Assembly (NCBI GenBank): GCA_019096195.1
Contig: JAGTXK010000073.1
Coordinates: 1,240,001 to 1,304,000 of the forward strand
DNA length: 64,000 nucleotides
Origin: Boletus sp. NGJ
Lineage: Eukaryota > Basidiomycota > Agaricomycetes > Boletales > Boletaceae
Direction: 5' to 3'
Shown: piece after piece, positions 22,363 through 32,600 of the stretch
Position numbering within the stretch: the stretch's first letter is position 1
How the letters are laid out: each line of letters begins with the position of its first letter
The notes under the pieces: model-generated
The model's input: the letters and a program-made list of their open reading frames with translations, nothing else
The model's database searches: none
Told to the model about the DNA's origin: nothing
Made by a program: the position numbers and the translations under genes

Positions 22363-24843
22363 TCATGATTGTGCGGGGGACGGCGTTGCCTGGTACGCCC
22401 CGTAATAGTTGGGCTGGTACAGACTGGGGTTGTAGGCACCAGCAGCACCTGGTTGTCCCGCGACCGCGCTCCTCATATGTGGAGGCAAGGTCGGCGCGAC
22501 ATACCCCGTCCCGCCCGTTCCGGCAGGTGCCGTCCATGTCCCACCAGCAGCGGGCTGGTACGGTTTCCCGCCCGGCGTCGCTGCCGCAACCGTGTTTGCC
22601 ACTGCGCGTTGACCCGGCGTCTGCGTCGCTGCACTGAAGAAGCCCGCATACGACGTCGGCATCGTACTCGGTGCCGTCGTTGCAGGCGTGGCAGCAGCTG
22701 TGCTTGGTTGTGGCGTCCCCTTGCGTGATCCGCCCGCGGACGTGGTAGGTTGCGGCTGGGGATTGTACTGGTACCACGACGAACAGGTGTATTGCTGTTG
22801 CCCGGTCGCACTGTACGGCTGAGCTTGGTAATACTGCGACGCGGCTTGGGCTTGGGCGGTCGTCTGGGCTGCGTACGCGTTGGGATAGTATAACGACGGT
22901 TGACCGGGTTTGTATTGATAACCCGGTCGATAGGGTGTTGCGTAGTTGTATGGATAACCGGCGTAAGCCTGGGCTGTCGCTGCTGCCGCGGCGACAGTGG
23001 CTTGCGCAGGCGTGGGTTGGGTCGGCGTCGGCGTCTGGGCTGGTGGAGCTGAGGGGGCTGCGGGAATTGCGGTCGCAGTTGACTTGATGTAGAGGGTAGA
23101 ATCATCCCGGAGGGCTGTCGCGTGTTCTGCAGGGAGTGTCCCGTGCCAGCCTTGAGTGGGTGCTATGGGTAGGGTCCGCTGGAGTTTATGGAGGGCGGAT
23201 GACGATGGGACGAGTGAAGCATTGTCGGAAGTCGACGACCGCGGTCGGAGAGACGCGAGGAGGCAAAGGGAATTTAGAATACTCTGGGCTGAGTGTAAAG
23301 TTGAGCACTGGTGTCAAAAGGGATGTTGATGGAATAGTACAACTGACCGGTATCCCACTCTTCTGATCCTTCCTCAACCGGGGTAAACTCGCCCGGCTGT
23401 GATAATCGTCTATTCTGAAGTTCTTCCAGTCTTTTAAGCGCCTTGGCATTTCGCTCCAGTAGTTCGTGCACAGCTGCTTCCAGCTCGAGACTTCCGAGGG
23501 CTTGTTTGAGCAAAGTTATCTGTTCCGTCGAGAAAAGCCCCTCCAAGGACTCTTCATCGTCAAGCACGTCGTTCGTGTCCGACTTTTCAACGCCATTGAG
23601 CTGAGGGGGCTCGGCATCTTGGTCCGAAGGTTGCTGTGTGACAAGAGTGTCCTCGTTTGTCCACCTCTTCTTTCTGTCCTCCCATCTCCAGAACAGTTCG
23701 CCCATGGCCGACCGCCCAACCTCGACGCCATCTTGTTCGAATGCCGGGGCAAAGCTGGCATATGGCCCATAATCTAGGAATGTGCCACAACTGACACGAC
23801 GGGGTCCAGGAAGCTTTGGCTTGTATGGAGGCTTCTTGGGGACATAGGATGCCAAAGTGACAGAGGAAGTCGCTTCTGAGCCTGACTCAGCTGGTGCTGG
23901 AGCGGAGGGGGATGGCAATATGGCGACGAGCTCCGCGTTTGCCGTTGATAGGTCTTTTATGGGCTTACTATCCGAGGGAACGAGATCGGAGTTGAGGGAT
24001 GTCCACCAAGTCCCAAAAGGCAAACGTTGCATGAGCGCATACTTTTTCGTCTGATTTAAAAGGGCAAGTTTTTCGGGGCGAGAAGAGGAAGGTGTGGGTT
24101 TAGCTTCGGCCGTAGAAGAGGGGTCTGGAAAATCGGAGAGGAGCGTGTCGATGTCGAGGGGAAGGGAAACGGAGTGGAAAGAGGCTTGGTCGAGGAGGGA
24201 ACATGCCAGATTGCAGAAACGGAGTTGCTGTGCTGCGGGGGAGGAAGGACGGGACCTCGGATGGTAGGATATTGGGAAAAGATTTTGAACGGCGGCCTGC
24301 GTGGGGTGAGGATTAACGCGGGAGAGAGGATGCGAGAGAACTTACACGCAAGACGCGGAGGGGATGCTGAGAAGGCTCTCTGAGAAGAGCGCGGAGGGAG
24401 AATGAGGCGGACTGGGACGTGGAGGTGGAGGGCTCGGAGAGATCGGATGGAGGGAGAGGGAAGACGCGGTCGAGCAAGGCCTGAGAGTCGATGCTATTGG
24501 GAGAGTCGGTAACCACTGAAAGGTGATATGGATGTACTTACAGGGCAAGAATGTCGAGGATCTGCTGTGCGTCGGAGGGGTCGATTGGGGCATCGGCGGC
24601 GAGTCGCAAGTTTTGTAGTTTTGAGCTGGTAGCGTTGTCGTCGTCGATGTCGAGCTCGTTCTCCTCTTTTATGGCCGTGTCTGAGCGGAGGTGCTTTGGT
24701 GGAGGGTGATCGTCGTTGTCTGCGAGTGAGGTGCGTTTCCGCTTCTTCGTAAAAGATTTTGTCCGTGTGGAGGCGGGTGGATCGACGAGCTTGTCTTTTT
24801 CGCTGTGAAGTTGTGTCGCTGAGCTTCGCGTTGCGCGGGCCAT
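22363..24843 (-). CDS. Hypothetical protein with Ala/Pro/Gln/Tyr-rich prion-like tail
   Basis: Minus-strand gene of at least four exons starting MARATRSSATQLHSEKDK, with a basic KKRKRTS near residue 33 (possible nuclear signal). Introns lie at about 24495-24541, 24302-24346 and one near 23285-23345, where the acceptor at CACTCAG restores the frame. The central part looks folded: KYALMQRLPFGTWWTSL, then GTFLDYGPYASFAPAF and MGELFWRWEDRKKRW, followed by an acidic segment and a helical region (ITLLKQALGSLELEAAVHEL). The last roughly 250 residues are rich in Ala, Pro, Tyr and Gln (AYAGYPYNYATPYRPG, SQYYQAQPYSATGQQQY), a composition typical of phase-separating tails. I do not recognise the family. 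A chromatin or transcription role is a guess from the nuclear signal and tail. Confidence 0.7.
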
Positions 24844-24956
24844 GACGAACACCAGCAAATGACGATTTACGGAAATTCTAGGCGAATCGCGCGCGGTCAC
24901 GCGTATGTCTTTAAAGCGGAGTCAAACCTTTCAATCTCAGACACACCCAAGCCGAC

Positions 24957-25455
24957 AATGCCGCCTCGCCCGTCCTCCATGGCGTCCCCACTCTGGAGGG
25001 CCAAGCTGCGCGCCGCACCCGCCAACGGCCACGGCGCATTCATCCCACACATTCGCAAGGTCGTCCTCGAGTTTTGCCAGCACGGCCCATCCTCCGCCAA
25101 TGCGCGCACATTCATCTCAAAAGACATGGAACGCGTCGCACGCGAGCACCCACACGTAGAATTCGTGCTCAAGCAGCGCAACGGCCACGAACCCATCGCC
25201 CGCGGTTTTTACGGTCGGTCGCATCCGCTCTCTCTTTCTCGCACCGTTGACCCCCCATCAGTGAACGGACGCGACAAGGTGATCCCGCTACAGCGACTGC
25301 AGGTGAACGGGATAGAGAGAAAGGTGCAGCTCATACTGGAGTCGTCTGGTGCCAAGATCAAGCCGTTGAAGAAGGGTCGGATAGTCGAGAGCACGTCCGA
25401 GTCGGTGCGGGGTATCTGGAGCGGGATGCACGTCGGCACGCCGTTTACAATTTGA
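24957..25455 (+). CDS. MRPL51: Mitochondrial large-subunit ribosomal protein mL43
   Basis: L51/S25/CI-B8-domain protein of the mitochondrial 54S subunit. Start MPPRPSSMASPLWRAKLR. The thioredoxin-like domain reads IRKVVLEFCQHGPSSANART, FISKDMERVAREHPHVEFVL and GHEPIARGFY, then after a 46-nt intron (about 25214-25259) VNGRDKVIPLQRL. The end is GIWSGMHVGTPFTI, about 150 residues in all, a normal length. It is divergent from the minus-strand unknown gene, with 113 bp between start codons. Confidence 0.85.
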
Positions 25456-25557
25456 GTAGCTGTGAATGTCATGAGCCTGTCAAAAAAACACGCCGTTGCC
25501 TGCCTGCACCGTCACGGCTTCCCAATTTTCGCCTTTTCTTCTTGCGCTCTCCCACCA

Positions 25558-26539
25558 TGTCCCTCCTTCAACAGGTCCGTCTCTGCCACCTCATCCCATC
25601 AGATGCTAACCCGTCTCCCAGTCGTACGAACAAGTATTTAAAGATTGGCTCGAAACGGTCTCCATCGTCAACGTATGTTCTCTTCATTTTCTATCATGAT
25701 CGATCTTGCCTTTTAACACCGCATTCTCCCAGTCCGTCTCCGAGCTGTCCCCAGTCACAACCCTGACCGATCTCCCTGTGAGCACAGTCCATCGATGACA
25801 ACACGCGGCCTCGCTAATCTCGACCGCCGCCGCCAGGATGTCATTCCCGAACACGACGAGTACCGCGCTATGCCACACAGCCTCAGACATGTCCTGGTCC
25901 GTCCCTCCTCTCTCCTTCTCTCCTCGTCCCATGTCTTCTCGCTCATCCTTTTCCTTCCTTCAGACACCTCCAACACCAAATGCTTCCGCTCGTCCTAGAA
26001 GCATCCTCCTCGAGCCCGTGCTCTCCCAGATTCCCTCTTCCCCATATTCAAGACCTCGATGGCCACCTTCTTCAGACTCATCCAGTGGCGGCGTCTCCCG
26101 CGCCCGACAGAGCGTATCCTCCATCGGCTCATGTTCCACCCTACAGACTGGCTCAGCGGCGCCAATGAAATCGATCCTTACTCGACATGACTCTGGCATC
26201 TCCATGGCCACATCAACAAAGTGCATCCGTCGCAAAAAAAAGCGCTCCCCACCATCAGTTAAATTCGTCGACGCACCAACAGTCCACTATGACGACGCCG
26301 TCTATTATAACGCTCCCCCGCGTTCGTCTTCTTCTCCTTCACAGGCGCGCAAGCCGACGCGCTGGTTCACCAAGTGGTGGAAGAGATCTTCTAGTCCCCC
26401 GCCACGACCCCCCATCTCTGGTCCATATCACCTGTCCCACACCGCGTCGCTGGTAGACGTCTATACTTCGAGATCACCAATGCCAAAGCCAGGCAGGCTA
26501 AAGGAACTGTGGCATCGGCTGACCAGCATGATCGCTTGA
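25558..26539 (+). CDS. Hypothetical Ser/Pro-rich basidiomycete protein
   Basis: Five or six exons joined by 45-65-nt introns: MSLLQQ / SYEQVFKDWLETVSIVN / SVSELSPVTTLTDLP / DVIPEHDEYRAMPHSLRHVL / TPPTPNASARPRSILLEP, then one long exon. The C-terminal half has a basic KKKKRS-like cluster followed by PSVKFVDAPTVHYDDAVYY, then WFTKWWKRSSSPP and an end LKELWHRLTSMIA. Initial exons are 18-60 nt and splice in phase 0. I know no function. The SVKFVDAPTVHY-type core looks like a conserved docking motif, but that is inference. Confidence 0.65.
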
Positions 26540-26902
26540 CCTGCAGGCAAGTACAGGCAGTCTTCCATTCCACAGCCTCTCGCCTGACATTGCACCCAGA
26601 TTTTACTTCGTGGCTGACTCGTGTTTCGTCTTGTGCACTTTCCAAGATCCCGGCCCACCGTAACGGCTGCGGCATCCTTGGGTTGAGAAGAAGACCTGCA
26701 CGCATGTGTTGTGTCTGCAATCCTGCACCGATCGACTCGGTTGCCCATCGCGCGCTGTGCGTGTCCATACTAGACGTATCACACCATCATACATGTACCT
26801 TCGTTATTGCACACGCATCCCGGTCTGCCATTCGGCTCATTGATCGTCAGAACACGTGTATCTGGATGTAATCAACAGTAGGAATGAGAGAAAATAGAAG
26901 AT
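26540..26902. other. Intergenic, convergent 3' flanks
   Basis: About 360 bp between the hypothetical gene and the stop of the minus-strand MGR2 gene. Short frames here (for example 26391-26768 minus) show no coding character. Nothing further seen. Confidence 0.5.
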
Positions 26903-27538
26903 TCAGGCAGTAACGACTGTTCTTCGTGCTTTCTCTGCGTCCCAACGTGCGCGTATGAGCATCGCACCTTCTGCTCTTGACCGAACGATTGGTGGAAGGA
27001 GTTGCATATGTGCGGCTTGCAAATGTGGTGGTAGTAGTGCATCGTTTCGGATGACCTAGGAGGGCAACGCATATCGAAGAGCGGGCCATACATGAGGATA
27101 TGGATGAGGATGTGAGAGGATATCAGCTTACGGAGCCGATGGCGAGGAAAAACGAAAACGTCGCTGCACTGCTGAGCATGTACTGAGAGAGCGTAGCCAA
27201 AAACCCTCTATGGCCAGCGCCGTTTCTTTCGATGGACAGGACCGTGTTCAGTCGTGTGCCGTCGTGACTTGGGGAGGGAGTCTCACCTGAGGATACTGTA
27301 CGAACCAAAAATGAAGCCAATGGTAAGACCGACACCTCCACCCATGAGGGCACCCATTCTTATCGACATACATGAGCACATTTATTTAGCTTCGGGGCGT
27401 CGTGGACGGGGAAAGACGTACTTTACTGTGTATTCCCAAAGTCTCGAGTCAGAACTTGGTTTCGTAGTGCTTTGGTTATTTTCACTTACATTTTTGCCAG
27501 ACAGTTGGCTCTTGTGCGCGGGGAGCTCGTGCTGCCAT
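26903..27538 (-). CDS. MGR2: MGR2/ROMO1-family inner-membrane protein of the TIM23 complex
   Basis: Small two-helix mitochondrial inner-membrane protein that gates lateral release at TIM23 (yeast Mgr2, animal Romo1). Minus-strand exons are 27490-27538 (MAARAPRAQEPTVWQK), 27422-27425 (four bases only), 27287-27358, 27132-27225 and 26903-27055. The four-base exon supplies codon parts that turn VWQK into VWQKLKMGALMGGGVGL. Without it the frame is lost, and W-x-K-[FL]-K-M-G is the conserved start of the family. The first helix is GLTIGFIFGSYSIL, the second TLSQYMLSSAATFSFFLAIG. A charged tail (RWDAEKARRTVVTA) is longer than in yeast. It is divergent from PEX10, 91 bp apart. Confidence 0.87.
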
Positions 27539-27629
27539 GAGATCAGACAAAATTGCTCGGCGAGACAGTCAGAGATGGTTTCCGGAGTCACGTCCGAGTC
27601 CCGACCCACAACTCCGGTCACTCAACTCA

Positions 27630-28808
27630 TGGCCCAACACTACTTGCCGTCGTTCCCAACTGCTCGACAGGCTCAAATCAGTGTGTTTACTAGATTCTCT
27701 TTGCATTTGACCCACTGACTCAAGTACAGTCAGAGCAAACCAGAGAGACTTGTTCCATGTCTTGTCGTTCAAGGAGCAAGCGGACACCGTGCTCCGCTCC
27801 TGGCTGGGTGCGTGCGCGTCATTACATACTTGCACTGTATCTCATTCGTTTGCTAGGAACAAGATGGCTCTTGAAGTGGGACAAAGAAATCGATCTCGCT
27901 CTCAAGTTGCTCTACTATGGCTTGACAATCGGTCGAGGTTCGCAACACAGATATATCCTTCATACCGTTCCGCTCGCTGACATTGTTCCGAAGCCGTACA
28001 GACTCTTGGGGAAGAATACACTGACATCTGGCAACATTCTGCCTTTGGTGGCCGAGCGCCTTCCAGAACTTCGCGGATAGCCCTTGTGCTTCTCCCAACC
28101 CTACCTGCGTATATTCTTGCAAAGTGGGGTTCACATCTCAGCTCTTTGTCCCCCCGGGTAGCAAGTACCCTACGCGTACTGCCCATGTTTCTAGAGGTGG
28201 CTGCAGAGGTCAACCTTGCCATATTCTACCTCCGAGGCACGTACTACGACCTGACCAAGCGGGTACTAGGTATCCAGCATGTGATTAGTCCACTCCCTCT
28301 ATCACACGCGAGATACTCAAAATGATGGTGCTTACAGGTTTCGTCCACGCCGGAGAATCCACTCGTACGCCTGCCGTCGTATTCTCTGCTCGGAATCCTC
28401 ATCCTCATCCGCCTCCTCTACCGGCTTATACATTACTTGCGCTCCCGCGCCCACGATGCCGCAGAGAAATCGCGTGGAAAACGCAATTTTGATGAGACAC
28501 GGGAGATGTTTATTGATGACCGACTTGTCAGTACCATGCTCGAGCACGTGGATCCAGAGACTGTACCCGTGAAGCCTGCCGAGGAAGACGAGAACACTGT
28601 GTTAGACGTCAGCGCTATACCTGCTCGAGCAAGGGCCGGTCGGACGTGTACTCTTTGCTTGGAAGAGAGGACTGATAGCTGTGCGACGGAGTGTGGACAT
28701 TTGTTTTGCTGGAATTGTATTGTGGGATGGGGGAGGGAAAAGGCGGAGTGTCCGCTGTGTAGGCAGGGGTTGAATCTGACCCGGCTACTACCTATTTACA
28801 ACTTGTGA
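27630..28808 (+). CDS. PEX10: Peroxin-10, peroxisomal RING E3 ubiquitin ligase
   Basis: Peroxisomal membrane RING ligase that acts with PEX2 and PEX12 to ubiquitinate the PTS1 receptor PEX5. Start [17 protein letters not shown]. The N-terminal PEX domain ([51 protein letters not shown]) is spread over four exons. The intron before AVQTLGEEY ends at CCGAAG rather than the later CAG, which would break the frame. Hydrophobic spans lie around [17 protein letters not shown] and [17 protein letters not shown]. The C-terminus is a C3HC4 RING ([23 protein letters not shown]) ending in LLPIYNL. All zinc ligands are present. Confidence 0.92.
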
Positions 28809-28907
28809 TTGAGGGACACGTTTTATCGTCTATGCATTGATAGCCATCGAAAATATAGTATACAACAATGCACACAGTATTGTGCAGAGGGATTTTACAC
28901 GAGGCTA

Positions 28908-29462
28908 TCATACCACTTGTTGGATGAGAGTAATGTTGTCGCCCTTGAGGAGAATGCGGCCTGGCGAAAAGTTAGCGGCGGCGGTGGAGAAAGACGAACA
29001 AAGGCGTACCGAGTTCACGTCGTGGTTTTGCGTCCTTGACATATACCTCTGTTGCCTCGTCTACGACGATATTCATGAATTCATCGAAACCCTGAGTGAG
29101 AAGACGTGAGCACAAATCACATTATAGCAGAAATTAAAACAAAAAGAATGCGGTAGGGATGAACCCATCGCCTTTGCAAGAGACGATTTAATGTTGGAAG
29201 TGATCTGACGATGAATCGGATGGACGTACAATGATGCGCCCTTCAATTCGCATCTCGATGTTATCGTACAGCCATATTACGACTTTTGTTCGCTGTAGAT
29301 GGTGTCGTCAGTGATGCTGAGCGCGGCGAAGAAATTGCACAACGCGACCTGTTGCAGGTTTTTGAAAATAACATTCTAACGGGATCGTCAGTGCGGGAAA
29401 GTGAACGGAGATAGTGTGCATACGATGGGCTGAACCATCACCCGTTGTTGACGTCCGGACAT
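28908..29462 (-). CDS. SME1: Small nuclear ribonucleoprotein SmE
   Basis: Sm-ring subunit of the spliceosomal U1, U2, U4 and U5 snRNPs. Five exons give MSGRQQRVMVQPI / NVIFKNLQQ / RTKVVIWLYDNIEMRIEGRI / GFDEFMNIVVDEATEVYV / GRILLKGDNITLIQQVV. Sm1 (IEGRIIGFDEFMN) and Sm2 (ILLKGDNI) motifs are intact, and the length of about 90 residues is normal. The third intron is about 150 nt, the others 45-55. The divergent dynein start codon lies 147 bp away. Confidence 0.9.
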
Positions 29463-29609
29463 GGCTGGTAAAGTGATCTTTCGAGGCGTCGAGGACGCGC
29501 ACGACAGTGACGAGGACTTGAGTGTTCTGATTATCTAATCTGTTCCCACATAATTCGGGGTTGTCAACTGGACGCGTCTACTCGACTCGGTTGCTTTCAC
29601 GACCAAAAC

Positions 29610-32600
29610 ATGGAGGCAAGTGCTCGTCTGCTCGCAATAACCCACAAAACCGCTCACAGTTGTCCGACCAGGCATTCAGTCCCTCCAACTCCTCCACCGC
29701 AGCTGCGGTCACCTTTATCACCTTTGTCCAAGACCTCAAACGGAAGACCAAGACATGGGGTCCCATGATAGAACTTTGCGCCAACGGCGAGAAGACTCTC
29801 GAACGTTTCCGTTACCAATTCCCCGAGGACTGGCTCTACAGTGATCAGCTCAGAGGCGAATGGAGCGCATACAACGAGATCCTCAAGCGCAAGAATGATT
29901 CCATCCAGGAGCAGCTCGGTAAGCCGGTTTCCATCGTGTCTCCCCCATCTCACGTAGATCTTCGTTCACAGCTGGACTCCAGCTCAAGATCGTCGCAGAG
30001 GACAAGATCGTGGAGAACAAGATCAATGACATTCTCGTAGAATGGGAGCAGACACGTCCTGTGCAAGGAAGCATGCGTGCCGATACCGCCATGAATACCA
30101 TCAACGTCTTTGAAGGCAAGCTGAACCGCGTCAAGGAGGAATACGACCTCGTATGCAGGGCTAAAGAGGCACTCGACCTGGAGTTGACGCGTCACACGCG
30201 CTTGGAACCCGTGTTTGAAGAATTAAAGGACCTCAAGGCCGTCTGGACAGCGCTTTCGGGCGTCTGGAGCCAGATCGGAGAGTTGAGAGAGATGTCGTGG
30301 GCGACTGTACAGCCAAGGAAGTTGAGGCAGCAAATTGATGGACTGTTGTCTTCGACCAAGGATATGCCGACACGCATGCGGCAGTATGCAGCATTCGAAT
30401 ACGTTCAGGACGTTCTTAGGGGGCTCCTGAAGTCGAACTCGATCATCTCTGATTTGAAATCCGAGGCTCTGAAGGATAGACATTGGAAGCAGTTGTTCAA
30501 AGTTTTGCGACTACCCTCGCAAATCAGTCTTCCCGTGTAAGTGACTCGGTTTTTTGTTCTCTCCTTCCTCTGATACGTGTACATAGTATGACTTTGGGAA
30601 ATGTTTACGACTTGGACTTGAAAAAGAATGAATCCCTTATACGGGAAGTCATCATACAAGCTCAGGGAGAGGTACAATGCGCCACACAGCTCTGTCGATT
30701 CCTCTGTATTGACGTCATACATAGATGGCTCTCGAGGAGTACATCAGGCAAGTCAAGGAAACTTGGACTAACTACACCCTAGATCTGGTGAACTACCAGA
30801 ATAAATGTCGACTTATTAGGTACGAACCAGTCGTATCTGTTTCGTTGTACCATGTTGTTGATGTCGTGTGCCAGAGGCTGGGATGATCTTTTCAGCAAGT
30901 GCAGCGAGAACCTGAACTCCTTGACCGCGATGAAGCTTTCTCCCTACTACAAAGGTACGTTAACAAAAAACAAGAAGGCAATTTCACCAAGTTCACTCCT
31001 TTGTCCTAGTCTTCGAGGAAGAGGTATTATTCTAATACAGACACTGTCTCTGCGCTAACACTGTGAAAGGCTGGTTCATGGGAAGAGAAACTGAACAGGA
31101 TCCATGTGTTGTTTGGTAAGATACCCACTATCATATTCCCAGACGAAGCTCCTCACTTTCGTAAAGATGTCTGGATTGACGTTCAGCGCCAGTGGGTGTA
31201 TTTGGAGGGGATCTTTTCTGGGAGTGCGGACATCAAACATCTTCTCCCTGTGGAGAGCGCCCGGTTCCAAAACATCAATGCTGAGTTCTTGACCGTCATG
31301 AAGAAGGTGTACAAGTCACCCTTCGTTGTCGACGTCATGAACATCCAAGGAATACAAAAGAGCTTGGAACGTCTCGCTGATCTTTTGAACAAGATCCAGA
31401 AGGCCCTTGGTGAATACCTTGAACGCGAGCGGTCATCGTTCCCTCGATTCTACTTCGTCGGTGATGAAGACCTGCTGGAGATCATCGGTAACAGCAAGGA
31501 TATCCTGCGCATCATGAAGCACCTCAAGAAAATGTTCGCAGGCATTTCTACGATCAAGCTAGACGACGACTTGACTCAAATTCAAGGCATGGCTTCACGC
31601 GAGGGAGAGGAAGTCCAGTTCAGCGAGCCAATCCTGTTGAAAGACTATCCCAAGATAAACGATTGGCTTGCTCGACTTGAATCTTTAATGCGACTTTCTT
31701 TGGCCGATTTACTTTGTGACGCCGTTGGCGAACTGCAATCATTCTACGGCACTGGATATCCGCTCAATATGGATCAACTCATGTATTGGATGGAGAAGTA
31801 TCCTGCCCAACTTGTCACGTTAGCTATTCAAGTTGCGTGGACCACGTCTGTTGAGGGTTCTTTGGAATTAGGCAATCTCCCCGAAGGACCTCTTGAAACG
31901 ATTTCTCAGGCTCTTGACCTCCTTGCCGATATCGTCCTACGAGAACTTGGCCCCGTCACCCGTCGCAAATGTGAGCACCTTATCACGGAACTCGTCCACC
32001 AACGAGACGTTACGCGCGCACTTATCCAACAACGCGTCACCGACACCAAGGCTTTTACGTGGCTCTCGCAAATGCGTTTTTACTTGGAACGATCGGCCGA
32101 AAATCCTCTAGACCGTTTAGCCATTCGAGTCGCGAATGCGACCTTCCCTTACGGGTGGGAGTACCTGGGAGTTCCAGATCGTCTCGTGCAAACACCATTG
32201 ACGGATCGGGTCTACCTCACCTTAACTCAAGCTTTAGACAGTCAGCTCGGTGGATCTCCATTTGGCCCAGCTGGCACAGGTACCTCCGTCCAGTCCTATG
32301 CGGCAGACTTGTTCTCTGACGATTAACTCCAGGCAAAACCGAATCGGTCAAGGCCCTTGGTGTCCAGCTCGGTCGGTTTGTGTTGGTATTCTGTTGTGAC
32401 GAGACATTCGATTTCCAGGCCATGGGCCGTATTTTTGTTGGTCTTTGTCAGGTCGGAGCGTGGGGGTGCTTTGACGAGTTTAACCGGCTGGAAGAGCGTA
32501 TTTTGAGTGCTGTCTCACAACAGGTGCAGAGTATCCAACAAGGACTAGCTGCTCTCGCCAAGAATCCCAATACCGAAATTGAGCTCGTTGGGAAGAGCTT

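Noticed and set aside
22473-23105. 210-codon Pro/Arg-rich minus-strand ORF
   Set aside because: It is an out-of-frame shadow of the Ala/Pro/Tyr/Gln-rich tail of the gene at 22363-24843.
27940-28010. Possible U12-type AT-AC intron in PEX10 (ATATCCTT present)
   Set aside because: It would create an in-frame TAG. A normal intron from GTTCGC to CCGAAG gives [12 protein letters not shown], which fits the family.
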